A stretch of 64,000 nucleotides of DNA from Ctenosaura bakeri (lineage: Eukaryota; Chordata; Lepidosauria; Squamata; Iguanidae). A model generated the notes under the pieces. The model was not told the origin of the DNA, did not search any database, and saw only the letters and a list, made by a program, of their open reading frames with translations. The DNA is taken from NCBI GenBank assembly GCA_948474755.1, contig CAOLHI010001243.1:248001-312000 (forward strand). The letters run 5' to 3'. A program made the position numbers and the translations under genes. Within the stretch, counting starts at the first letter, position 1. Each line of letters opens with the position of its first letter. Positions 46,481-57,027 of the stretch are shown here, in pieces.

Positions 46481-49279
46481 TTCTGTAAAACCCAGCATGT
46501 ATAAAACACTCTGATGCAGTGGAGCCACCAGTTGCCTGTTTTGGATCCAGTTCAATGGAAGCAAACACACTTGTCTTTTATTCTTGTGGAGGCATGGGCT
46601 TTTGACCTAAAGGCATCTCCAGACGGAGCAGTGGAACAATGAAATACATGATAAAAACAACATAACTTACTTACAACAATACTTTCTTAGGACCAACCAA
46701 AATATCAGAATAGTGAGATAGTAAAACAGTAATTTTTTTTAGTTCTCTAGAATTCTTTTATTAGGCTGGATTTTAACCAACATCTACATAAATTTCAATT
46801 CCATGTCATGAGAATAGTGTGTCTGAACAAGCCACACTGAACATAATGGGATTTACTTCTGAGGCAACTTGTAAGATTGCACTACTAGACTCAGTCTTAA
46901 AATGAAGTATAGTAAGCGACTGCCAATCTACTGTGGAATCTTATCCATGCCTGAATTCAGTAGAATTTAGTCCTGTTGAAAGTAGGTATAGGAACAGACT
47001 TTTCATGGAATTAGGCTCTACCAAGTGGTAGGGGATCTGTGGTCTTCCAGATATTGTTGGACTTCATCTCCCATCAGCCCCACCAGCATAGCAGACTTAA
47101 TCCCCTTTTGTGGGGATATTTTATGTTCAAATTTCATGCACTTCTGTGAAAAAAAAGCATTAAATGTTATTCTTGTTTTGGCTTTCCAGTGCAATTCAAT
47201 GAAAAGCAGAAAAATTCTGATTTCTTAATTTCAATTCAGATCTATTGAGGCAGATCAAAATAGCCCAAAACAAATCAGATCCCACCTGAATCATTGAATC
47301 AGACTCTGTGCTAAATTGTGGAATCCTTGTGTAACTGTGGTATAGAACACACTATAACTATATAATTACATATTGATATAGTGCATTTTATGGTGGAACT
47401 GATCACATAAGAGATATGAGGTTTGTTTGCGGTTTGTCAGCACAGCTGGGGAATCTAAACTCAGTGACATATTGGTTGCCAATAACTGGATTCACAATTA
47501 TACCTTTTGACCTTTTAAAATTTAACTAGCTTCTATTATTATTAGTTGTTTGTTTGTTGTTGTTGTCGTCATCATATTTGTCACATCATTTCAATGTCAG
47601 CTTCCTAGCATTAAATCATCTATCAAAAGCCCATTGAGATTATTGCAAAATGAAGATACTGCCCTGCAGACAACAGCCTTTTTCACATGGAGGGTGATGG
47701 GAATGATGATGTTGGGTGAAGCTGGCACATGTCTTTTGATCCCCATTCCTCATATGTAAAGATGAAGAACTGAAAAAGGATACTATAAAGCTGGTAATTT
47801 AATACCTACTTGGGAAATTCTGATGCTGGATTAATTAATGGTTGCAAAGCACTTCATTAACCTTTCTTAAGCTATTATTAAACCCTGAAATACAAGCCTA
47901 TACTTTAGCTGTTTGAGATTTTGAAGCTTTGGTATAGAAATATGGATTTACTATGTGTCATCCAAATTCCTGGTAGACATTTAGATAGAACTTTCAACAG
48001 AGGAGGGATGAGTATGTTTGAAGGACATTGGTGCCGTTTTCTTCCAGCTACTTCCAGGTCCAGAATTTGTCCCAAATATAAAGGATTTTTAACTTCTGTC
48101 ATGGTTTGGGGAGTAGGGGGAACAGGAGACCCAAAGCATTGTGTTTTTGTAGCAGTTTTCATGTTTTGTGCTTTTTTCTTTTCTTTTCAAGAGTTTCACT
48201 GAATCCTTTAAAAATATATTCTTTTCGAATATCTGGGCTTTGGGAGCTGCCTGCAAGGCTCTGAGGGCAGCAGAAACAGAGCCCTGTGACACGCATGGGG
48301 CAAACAGGGTGCACTTTCTCCATCACTGAAACAGAGAATATATATAAGAAATTAAAAACATCACTTATAATCTGAGCACAGCTTCCTGCTACAGTCATTT
48401 AACTGAAACCAAAGTAATGTGTGTGTTCATGCATATTGGTAAATAAATGAAAGGAACCACATTTGACTGATTGCTTGATTACATTTAATTTGGAACATTT
48501 TCTTAGCTTACTCTTGAGTCTGGAGATTTTCAGAGCAGCTAACAATTTATTCAAGTAGCCTAGGAGATGTCTACGATATTTAAACAGAATGCGTTTTTAG
48601 ATTAATAGGTTTCTGATACAGACAGCATTCAAAGTATGGTATTAGAACAGGTTCAGTGGACCAGGGCGCTTCTATCTTCTCCAACAAGTAACATTTCTGG
48701 TCAGCCCATTCATTGTTACACTGGAACCAGAGATCTGATTGTCCTCACTGTATATAAAGATTAAATAAATGACTCAAGAAAATGAATTTAGACAAGCATA
48801 AATCCCCTGCAGGTGAGGTATATGCCACTGTAAATTCCCTGCAGGTGAGAGGAAATTAGACACAGCAAGACTTTCTCCACCATCATCAATAGAAGCCAGG
48901 TCATGCTCTTTGTCTCTGTCAATCATTAAGTTCTGCAAATGTGACCTGGGAGAAATTGTGATTTTTAACAAGCAGTTTGGAGATGACTCCTTTTACAGGT
49001 TTGAGTTGACAAGTAACTACTTATTTTCTCTTAGGCTGTCACTTTGTAAACGTCTGTTTATAACCCATATGCTCAGTGAGGAGGGATTTAGGCTTGTCAG
49101 TATGCTAAAAGTGTTAATTTGATGGCTTCAGCTTCAGAACCACAATGAGTGGCATTATTCAATAAGTTCCCTTCCTCTAAGGCAATCAACAGACAAAGCA
49201 AAGCTTCCATATTTAATAAGGAAAGGTATTATAAGAGAAAGCTGGTTTCAGACAAAGCTTCTGTTTGAATATTTAAATA
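46481..49279. other. Gene-free stretch, 2.8 kb
   Basis: At 47018-47095 there is a short fragment of a common reptile repeat (ttccagatattgttggactt; catctcccatcagccccacc). No gene or RNA was recognised in the rest. Confidence 0.45.
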
Positions 49280-49400
49280 CATTTCTTTATTTATCTATTT
49301 ATTTACGTACAAAATTTACTTATCATCCATCAATTGCCCTCCCACAACTGTCAGATGCAATTTATAAATATTAAAAAGTAACAATAAATACAAACCACAG
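49280..49400 (-). mobile_element. LINE tail-like fragment
   Basis: TTTATTTATCTATTTATTTACG followed by AAATTTACTTATC and an A-rich part resembles other LINE 3' tails in this window. Weak evidence on its own. Confidence 0.3.
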
Positions 49401-49481
49401 ATTTTGTAATAACCATACAGTGACCATTCCCAAAGTTTCTTAATAATAAAGTAAACATCTCCAGGCGTCTTGGTTATCATA

Positions 49482-49712
49482 GTGTGTGTATGTGTCTATG
49501 TGTCTTCAAGTTGCTTGCCAGCTTTTAATGACCCCATGGATTTCAGAAGGTTTTCTTAGACGAGGAATATTCAGAGGTTTTGCCAGTTCCTTCCTCTGAA
49601 ATATAGCCTACAACTGCTGATGTTCAATGGCAGTCTTCCATCCAAGTACTAATCAGGGCTGACTCTGCTTAGCTTCAAAGATCAGGCAGACTTTGATTCC
49701 TTTAGGTATTGA
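49482..49712 (-). mobile_element. 5S-rRNA-derived SINE
   Basis: At 49627-49712 the plus strand reads as the reverse complement of 5S rRNA with substitutions: GGCAGTCTTCCATCCAAGTA, CTAATCAGGGCTGACTCTGC, TTAGCTTCAAAGATCAGGCA. The 5S internal promoter region is therefore the SINE head. The body follows on the minus strand (complement of CTTAGACGAGGAATATTCAG and CCATGGATTTCAGAAGG), ending near GTGTATGTGTGT. SINEs headed by 5S rRNA are the SINE3 class and are known from squamates. The length, body and tail rule out a functional 5S gene. Confidence 0.75.
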
Positions 49713-49767
49713 GACTGAGTTTGTTTCTAATTCATAGATATATCTCCTGCACTTGCAATGAAACACA

Positions 49768-49969
49768 GGGCCTTTCTGCACTATACTGTTATAGTGCTAT
49801 TATTCCACTTTCAACCTCCTATGGAATTCTGGGGTTTATAATTTACTGAGGCCAAAGAGCTCTCTGGTTCATAATTCTGAATGCCCTTCCCTAAACTGCA
49901 AACCCCAGGATTCCACAGGATGTTCAAAGTGGAATAATAGCACTGTAACAGTGTAGTGTAGAAAGGGCC
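49768..49969. mobile_element. Harbinger-like MITE, 202 bp
   Basis: Ends GGGCCTTTCTGCACTATACTG and the complement of CAGTGTAGTGTAGAAAGGGCC pair closely. Flanking triplets are ACA and ATA, one mismatch. The core GAGGCCAAAGAGCTCTCTGG is retained. Confidence 0.8.
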
Positions 49970-50391
49970 ATAAGTACTTGTATGTGCCCACTATACCTAT
50001 ACCTTTAAGTGTGAGTGTATCTCTGAACAACTTATATAAACAAGAGGAGAAATGAGTTCATGAATTTTCCAAGCATATTGCCATACATTATTACACATAA
50101 TACTTTAACTATGGTGAGAAGAGGCAGAAGAGCAGTCATGTCTCACTCCCACAATTTTAAGCCAGTAAGTAACATAAAGCATGGGTCCCAATGTTGTGTT
50201 GGTAGGTCATCTGAGGTCAGGATTTTCCCTTGGAGCTCTAACATAATAGTCCTATTAAACCATTTGAATGACCTAGTAACATATTATGCTATCAAACAAA
50301 CTCAAACCAGCATATTAATTGTGTGAGTAGTGCAGGAATACATCCAAAGTAAATATTTATTATTTACTTTATTTACAAATATTTATATATT
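49970..50391. other. Gene-free stretch
   Basis: No gene or defined repeat; an 88-codon frame at 50060-50326 has no motif. Confidence 0.4.
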
Positions 50392-50796
50392 ATTGTTGTG
50401 TTCCTTCAAGTAATTTCTGACCCACGGAGACCCTAAATTGAATATATTATGTGGTTTTTGTGGCAAGATTTATTCAGATTCCTTTCCTCTTAGGCTGAGA
50501 AAGTGTGACTATCCATGGTCACTCAGTGGGTTTCCATGGCCAAGGCCATTTCCGCACTAGCCTGTTATAGCACTATGATTCCACTTGCAACATCCTGTGG
50601 AATCCTGGGGTTTGCAGTTTTGGGAGGGGCCAGCTGGCCCCTCCTGAAACTGCAAACCCCAGGATTCCATAGGATGTTGCAAGTGTAATCATAGTGCTAT
50701 AACAGGCTAGTGTGGAAATGGCCCAAGTAGGGATTTGAAGCCTGGTTTTCCAGAGTCCTAGTCCAAAAGTCAAACCGCTATACTATGTTGTCTCCT
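50392..50796 (-). mobile_element. tRNA-derived SINE split by a MITE
   Basis: The left part 50392-50543 holds the SINE tail and body (tattgttgtgttccttcaag; actcagtgggtttccatggc). The right part 50724-50796 holds the complement of box B and the head (gggatttgaagcctggtttt; accgctatactatgttgtc). Removing the 180-bp MITE and one CAA restores a continuous SINE, so the MITE is the younger insertion. Confidence 0.75.
50544..50723. mobile_element. Harbinger-like MITE, 180-bp near-perfect palindrome
   Basis: The whole element folds back on itself: GGCCATTTCCGCACTAGCC against the complement of GGCTAGTGTGGAAATGGCC, meeting at GGGGCCAGCTGGCCCC with no spacer. CAA flanks both sides (50541-50543, 50724-50726). 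It differs from the other copies by lacking the asymmetric core. Confidence 0.85.
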
Positions 50797-50799
50797 ATT

Positions 50800-51552
50800 T
50801 ATTATCTACTTAGAACCCAACATTTAAAAACAACACAAACTGTTCAAATAAACAGAACACACATTAACATTGATTCTTTATGTGGTGTAAGAAATAGTTA
50901 CTAAGTAGTCTTAGACAGTAAAGTTTTGCATTTTAACATGTATGGAAATATAAAAGTAACATGGGTAACATATTGGGAGGAAGGTGGGATATGAAATAAA
51001 TGTTGGACCCATATAGGAGAATATAGGAATATTTAATATGCTTATATTTATTTAATTTATTTATTAAAATATTTATATCCTGCTCTACATCCAAATATCT
51101 CAGGCTTACAATAAAATCAGTTTAAAAAAGAAATAATAACAACAGTTTAACAGGATTAAAAAGACATATTGAATAGTTTATCAATTAAAAAGCAGACAAA
51201 TCCTTTATAAATACTGACATGATATGCCTATTTTACAATGCAGGTTATTATTCTGCATAGTGAACAGCTTTTTTGGTTCCTGAATTAGCACAGAAATTGA
51301 TTCTTCAATATGACTCATTCAACATAATATGTGCAAGCAGGATTTTAATGAATTTATTAACTTTGTTATTTTTCCTCTTTTTAATTTAATTTCATTGCGT
51401 TTTCATCTGGATGTCCCTTCTGGTCCTGAAAAAGCCTCAGTAATGACATTTATAGCCTAGGCCTGTACACATCTGTTCACTTGTGAGTTCTGTGAGGTTC
51501 CCAGGTAAGTGAGTATAAGATTGCAGCTAGAGGAAAAGGGCTACTCAGAGAG
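50800..51552. other. Gene-free stretch with LINE tail-like sequence
   Basis: At about 51045-51200, TTTATTTAATTTATTTATTA, then ATTTATATCCTGCTC and CAGGCTTACAATAAAATCAG, match LINE tails. No gene is seen. A splice-donor-like CCCAG|GTAAGTGAG at about 51501 has no partner that I can support. Confidence 0.4.
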
Positions 51553-51555
51553 AAA

Positions 51556-51956
51556 GGCCCTTTCTGCACCTTACTTTGCTCTGTTATCACCTGGGTGTAA
51601 TCGCCTCTGCTGGGATAGGAGTGTCCCCCCAATGCTCCCATCCACATGCGATCAGCTGCCTGAGGAAGGGAGCGTGAGAGACACACCCCTTCCTTCCTCA
51701 CTGCAGCTGGCCTTCTTTCCATGGGGAAGGAAGTGTGTGATTGCACTTCCATCACTTCTGCATGGCTAGCTGTGACAGAAGGCTTGCATGATTGGGGGTC
51801 ATTGATGGAATTTCTCTGTCATTGATATACCCTGCAATTGCACCAGCTGGTGATGTGAGAATAGCAGGACTGTGATGACATCATGCAGAAGTGTTGTCGT
51901 GGTCCTGCTTCTCTCACATCCCCATGCCGGGACACCGCTATCCTGCAAAAAGGACC
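51556..51956. mobile_element. Harbinger-like MITE, long form, 401 bp
   Basis: Left end GGCCCTTTCTGCACC and right end, inverted, GGTCCTTTTTGCAGG; AAA flanks both sides (51553-51555, 51957-51959). Internal words match the 397-bp copy at 19605 in opposite orientation. It shares its first 14 bases with the short MITEs. Confidence 0.75.
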
Positions 51957-51959
51957 AAA

Positions 51960-52521
51960 GAGACACACACCTACCCCACCTTCTCAGCTCTGGGCACTTC
52001 CAATCTCCAGTAATCTCTACTGAGACCATTATTTAACCAGTACTACTAGCAGTCAGAAAAGAGCAATCTTAAAAGCCAGGAAAAAAGTGGATTTTTCCCA
52101 TTAACAAAGCTAACCATCCTACTGGCTAATTATCCTACTGACTATATGAACTGCCAAAGGTGCTTTGGTTATGCAGTGCTAATATAAATTAACCTCTGAT
52201 TGCCTCTGTAGAGAAAGCATACAGGTACATGTTCATTTCCTTTAATAGGACAAATATCAATTATGATGGAAGAGGGGACATTTGGTGCATAAAATGATGC
52301 TGGACAGGAGGCTTAGCCCTAGTTTCTGTCTCATGTATTTTTCATGGTTTCTTCCAGTTTGATATCTAGGATCTTACATGCATATGTGGTGGGATTGTGC
52401 TTTGATTAAACAACATTGGCAATCTTGTGTTTAAAGAGGTATATACTATTACTAACCAGAAGGATGTAAGTGATCTAGCAAGAAGTCTCTCAGCACTGTT
52501 GTTAGGATCTGTTATATATCT
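51960..52521. other. Gene-free stretch
   Basis: No gene or defined repeat recognised between the MITE and the LTR. Confidence 0.4.
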
Positions 52522-53409
52522 TGTTACCCTAAGAGGTAGGGGAGTTTTGAGGTCCACCTGCAATGTTAGCTTCTCCTTAGAATTTGGGGAATTGTAGCTC
52601 AAAGGAGGCCTGTGAGAGGAGGGTAATGTCAGGATCTTTTCACCTGTATATACCAGTACTAACCATAGAGAGGATTCTAGTTAAAAGCTAAACAGGGTAT
52701 TTTATTTGGATTGTCAAAACACATAAGAAATCAGACACTCTCAGGAACTATACCAGGCTATCAGAAAGTGAAGTGTAAAAAGTTGGCTAGTTGTGTGGGA
52801 TCATTGAATGGAAAGGGTGATAGTTACCAGTCTTGAAGAAGAAGGTCAAAGTGGAGTGGTTCAGACAACATCTGAGGGTAGCAAAGACAAACAGAGGTCA
52901 TCCAAATGCTACAGTTTTTTGGTGCCAAAGCTGGGGTTTATATACCCTATTTCCTACCCTGAAGGAGAGTGCATGGACAAAGCAGTAATTGCTTTCTTAT
53001 GAGTTAACAAAGGAGTCTGGAATGGACTGATTGTCTTAACTCTAGGTGACAAAACATTGACGGGAGTCATGACAATCTCTTAATGTCTGGTCGGGTAGAG
53101 GGTCTAGGGAGGATTTCTGTACAGCAGATTACCGTATTGTCCCTGATTGTTTCACCTGGGCAGTTTTGTCTTCTGTTGTATTTGAGTATGCAAGTAGCCT
53201 GGGGTCTCAAAAGGATTATTGCAAGCCCATTAACACTGGGTTTTCCTGCCTAATCCTCTCTCAAATTATGACCTGACCATGTCTGAGGTCATTCTGACCT
53301 GGCAACATGCTTCCAGATGGTGTGCTTTCAAACATACCTTCCAGCTATAAATATATTCAGATATGAAAATTGCATATCCTGCAGAGTGGGAGTGTAGGGT
53401 ATGGTAACA
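52522..53409 (-). mobile_element. Probable solo LTR, 888 bp
   Basis: On the minus strand it begins TGTTACCATACCC and ends CTTAGGGTAACA. TATATAAACC lies near 52945 and AATAAA at 52706-52701, in the order expected for an LTR. TATCT occurs immediately left (52517-52521) and one base beyond the right edge (53411-53415), compatible with a 5-bp duplication plus one inserted base. It aligns with 40336-41290. No internal viral genes adjoin it. Confidence 0.6.
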
Positions 53410-54071
53410 CTATCTGGCATAAAGAACAAACTAGTTTTTTCAGCCAAGCACCGAGATTAGAAATTGTATGTCATGGAAAAGGCATAATGAATCTGTCTCT
53501 TCCTATTTGGAAAAAGTGACTCTTTCTGGCCCTTATGAAAAAGCTGATGATGTACATGCATGACCAACCACCTAATTTATTCTATATCATATATGTCCCA
53601 CTTATTAGATTTTCTAACTATAATAGTTATTTGTTTAGAGCATCTGTTTCACCCAGTAATTTATAGAATTTATGGGAAAATTTGCTTACTAATTGTAAAA
53701 TGTCATAACTAACCTGGGTGAAACTGGAGGATGTTGTGCTCTGTGTGTTTCTAGCTGTGCTAATTTCATGCATCTTGTTTTCTCTTACTTTTTTACTTTT
53801 AATAATCACTTAAAAATAAAACCCAGAAGGATCAATCTTGATTCTGCCTCAGAGCTTGGAATTATTCCTTTTTTTGGACTGAAACATCCAGAATCCCCAG
53901 GCAGCATGGTGATTGGTAAAGTGTTCAGCTATAATATTCCTATAGCACATTCTCTTTCCCTTATGGCTGTGCTTAGAAAAAAACACAGGTAACTGAAAGA
54001 TCACTAGTCTCTAGCTTCTCATCTGGTTAGGTATTTAAATTTATACTTTGTTTTAACAAGAGTACAGTTAT
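53410..54071. other. Gene-free stretch
   Basis: No gene or repeat recognised. Confidence 0.4.
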
Positions 54072-54268
54072 TGTTGTTGTTGCATTGTTGTTATTGAATA
54101 CCTTCATATTGTTTCCAACTTATGGTGGCCCTAAGGCGAACCTATCACAGAGTTTTCTAGGGGTGTGAGAGGTTGTGATGTGCCCAAGATCATCCAGCAG
54201 GTTTCCATGGCTGATTGGGGAATGGAACCCTGGTCTCCAGGGTCATAGTTCAATGCTCAAACTGTTAT
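54072..54268 (-). mobile_element. tRNA-derived SINE
   Basis: It reads (GTT)n tail, CTTCATATTGTTTCCAACTT, ATGGTGGCCCTAAGGCGAAC, CTATCACAGAGTTTTCTAGG, then GGAATGGAACCCTGGTCTCC (box B complement) and AATGCTCAAACTG. Same family as 28941-29184; the inner body is shortened. Confidence 0.75.
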
Positions 54269-55199
54269 AAAAATATAATATAAACTGCAAGTAGTCAGAA
54301 ATTATGTATTGTTTAAAATCACAGAATCCTATACCCTTGTTGCTCAAAGTGTTGAATCTGCAAGTTTCCAGAAATAGTTCATAACTATCATGTGGTGATG
54401 GTTGGTTCCAACTATATAAGGAAGGCCAGTAATCGAATGCCTAAACAAGTTTTCATGTGGATATGTAGATGGCTTTACATGCAACATGACCAAAAAAAAA
54501 AAAGATATTCTCTTTACAAAAAAAGATCCTTCTATTAGGGGGAAAATCCATTCAAAACAGCCTTTAAGTTTCTCACAGGTTTAGTAGTTAATATTCTTTC
54601 TTAAATACTTTTTTATTGCTTTCAGCAATTTTCCCCAAAAGGATAAAGTGAAGAATTTATAAAAGCCAGTTAACGATCCCTTTTTCATTCTTTCCTCATA
54701 GTTTATTAGTGCTCAGTTTACTGTTTCATGAGATGGAAGTTTGCAGACTTTCCTGGAAGATCTTTGGGGATATATATGTTTAATATACTTTAGTATTATA
54801 TTAGCATATTTGGAAGATAAAAAAGTTTGCAGAATCATCAAATTGGATCTTCATATAGCAAATATAGTAGATTTCATTGTCTTCAAACATTGAGGGAGGA
54901 CCACAGATGGAATTCCCAGCACACACAGCAAATTTAGTAAGATATGGGAAAGAAAGTCTAGGTAAGAACTAGACATTACAGAGACATTAGAACCATCTGT
55001 CATTGGAAATTGTTTAGACATTACATAGCTGCTTAAGAGAGTTCATCAGAGATTCTAACTGGCAGGTGGTAAGCTTTATAAAAATTAAATGTGTGGTATT
55101 TACTTTTAGTTTTCTTTGAAATTGCCTTGAGCCCCAAGGAGACTGATAGCTGCATCTTCTTTGAAGATTTATTTTTGTTTTTGAAATCTAATTCTGCCC
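54269..55199. other. Gene-free AT-rich stretch
   Basis: No gene or defined repeat recognised. Confidence 0.45.
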
Positions 55200-55490
55200 T
55201 TAGTAACAAAAGCAGCTTATTTTTCTGAGGGTGTCAGTCAGTAGATTCTCATTAGTATTATTGGGTATACCCACAATCACCTTGACATCTTGCTGACAAT
55301 TTGGGAAATTCTGCTGAAAAGCATCTTCACCATGCTTTATGAGCCTTTGTATTCTGATGAGATTCCAATATGTCTTCCTGTTGTCTTGCAAGTTGGCTGA
55401 AATCACAGCTGCAAAGGCTTTTGCTCATAGCAGAATCAAGACGAAAGTGTGTTTTGGGCATCTCCTGAATCTGCTACAGATTACTTTTGA
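55200..55490 (-). pseudogene. Unidentified protein-like fragment with frame change
   Basis: On the minus strand, a frame open from about 55424 to 55200 reads AKAFAAVISANLQDNRKTYW and then LIRIQRLIKHGEDAFQQNF. It has balanced, hydrophilic, helix-like composition unlike the low-complexity frames around it. Just upstream, in the neighbouring frame, EMPKTHFRLDSAMSK continues the same style, so a one-base change near 55424 seems to have broken one frame. I do not recognise the family. It could be a retrocopy of a host gene or part of an unlisted mobile element; it lies just left of the copia element. Confidence 0.3.
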
Positions 55491-55527
55491 TCCAGGTCAG
55501 TCCCTGGCAAACCACAGAAGTGTTTTT

Positions 55528-55798
55528 TGTCCAACTCTGAACTGGTTTTGTGAGCCACATGCCAGTGTAAAATTGGAGTAAGGTGATGTGGCAGCAATCT
55601 ACATGTTAGTCTCTCATTAGCATGAAGCCCAGTATTGTTTTGGCCACATGGATTGGAGCTGCAGAGATTTAAGCTTAAAGAACTTGTCTCTAGCTGTTTT
55701 TGTCTGCTTGACTGAAAACTCCAGCAGCGGAGAAGTCTTGCCTCACTGTCTGCACTCTGCGTGTGCTCAGAGGAGCCAGTCCCAGCCAAATCCTGACA
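55528..55798 (+). repeat. 5' LTR of the copia element, shortened
   Basis: The last 130 bases (about 55667-55798) match the end of the 3' LTR: CTTAAAGAA, GTCTGCTTGACTGAAAACTC, GAAGTCTTGCCTCACTGTCT, and the ending CCAAATCCTGACA. Further left the match is broken, but AGGTGATGTGGC (about 55580) occurs in both, and TGTC at 55528 may be the start. If so the 5' LTR is about 270 bases against 540 for the 3' LTR, through deletion and divergence. Confidence 0.6.
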
Positions 55799-55965
55799 GG
55801 TTCTGGGCCCAGCCTCTTGCTCCCACTGCACCAGAGGGTCAAGTGGATGAAGTGAAGCACCACTTCCAGTCTGCAGCTGCCTGCTGAGAGCCTGCTCAAG
55901 GATGATCTCTGGTAAGTAAGAGTCCTGGCATAGGAGGGGCCTGGAAGGCGAGAGAAGCTGCAGGG

Positions 55966-56760
55966 ATGGTGTCCAGCGGGAGTGTGAGTCTGCCCCTGGA
56001 CAGATTAAACGAGAGGAATTATCTCACCTTGCCAGTGAAGATGGAGATGTATCTGCATAGAGAGGGTTTGTGGAAGGCTGTTGTTGATCTTCCAATGCCT
56101 CCCCTCAGTGTAGCAGATGCCACGACTGAGGAGAAAGCCATCAGTAATATTTTCCTGGCTTTGGAAGACAGCCAGGTAAACCTTGTCAGGCATCTCACCA
56201 CAGCACAGGCGTGTTAGGACGCTTTGCAGGCTATTTACATCTGCCCTACAGCTGGGAGTAAGCTGTCCTTGATAAAGAGGCTGTACAGGGCACAGCTGCA
56301 ACCTGGTGAGTGTATGTGTGACCATCTTCAGCACCTAACTTCCCTGTTCGTTGCTTTGCAAGAGAGGGGAAAGGAGATCTTCGAGTCTGGCAGAATCTAC
56401 TGCATACTTAGCTCCTTAGATGCAAGTTGGGATGTTTTTGTGGCCACCATCAAAGGGATGAGAGAGCAGGATCTCACGGTCCAGTACATTTCTGGGTGAC
56501 TGTATGAGGAGGAGGAAAGGCATGCTGAAAGGAGCTGGCAAGAGCTTATCAGTGGTGGCAGTGGCAAGAAGAATGCCAAGGACATTGAGTCTCGACTGAC
56601 TGAGGCTACAGAGAGGGTGAAAGCTGTCAAAAGATGTTTCAGGTGTGGGTCCACAAAACATCTGTCTGGACAGCAGAGGCAGTTTGCCAAAGACTCAGAG
56701 CAAGGGCTCCAAGGACAAAGGAGGTCGCCGGCTGTTTTCAGCTACGGTTAAGGACTGCGA
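55966..56760 (+). pseudogene. copia gag-like segment with damaged zinc knuckle
   Basis: The ATG at 55966 opens a frame with LDRLNERNYLTLPVKMEMYL, matching the usual copia Gag start (a leucine-rich phrase ending NYxxWxxxMxxYL). The same frame continues past TAG at 56215-56217 and TGA at 56497-56499. Near the end (56635 on) is a CCHC knuckle, CFRCGSTKH, in which the fourth ligand position is Gln (LSGQ) rather than Cys. Gag would form the particle; here it is interrupted twice. Protease follows in the same frame. Confidence 0.75.
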
Positions 56761-56763
56761 ACC

Positions 56764-57023
56764 CAAGGGGTTCCCTGGTTGCTAGATAGTGGGTGTTCTC
56801 AACATCTGGCTAATAGCAAGGGCATGTTTAAGTCACTGGGCAAAGCAAACATTGACTCTGTTTCCCTTGCTGATGGTTGTAAATGCAGGGTGGAAGGTAT
56901 AGGGGAAGCCTTTGTTCCTGCTCTGTGGAAATATCTAGATAATGTTCTTTATATGCCCTTGTTAGAGTTTTACCTGCTGTCAGTGTCTGGGTTGGCACTG
57001 AGTGGGCATGATGTCCTTTTTTC
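56764..57023 (+). pseudogene. copia protease and pre-integrase segment, left of the nested LTR
   Basis: The frame carries LDSGCSQHLANSKGMF at 56779 on, with the aspartic protease DSG (56785-56793), then DSVSLADG and a downstream block ending SGHDVLFSG at the insertion point. Copia protease cuts the Gag-Pol polyprotein. The frame on the far side of the nested LTR continues in the same phase when one copy of TGGG is counted, so the gene was open across this point when the LTR arrived. Confidence 0.8.
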
Positions 57024-57027
57024 TGGG

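Noticed and set aside
49627..49712. Functional 5S rRNA gene
   Set aside because: It is diverged, incomplete and attached to a SINE body and tail.
51500..51510. Isolated 5' splice-site-like CCCAG|GTAAGTGAG
   Set aside because: No convincing upstream acceptor or open exon was found to pair with it.
40336..53409. The two related LTRs at 40336 and 52522 as the two ends of one provirus
   Set aside because: The 11 kb between them holds no gag, pol or env sequence but many unrelated MITEs and SINEs, and the two LTRs differ too much to have entered together recently.
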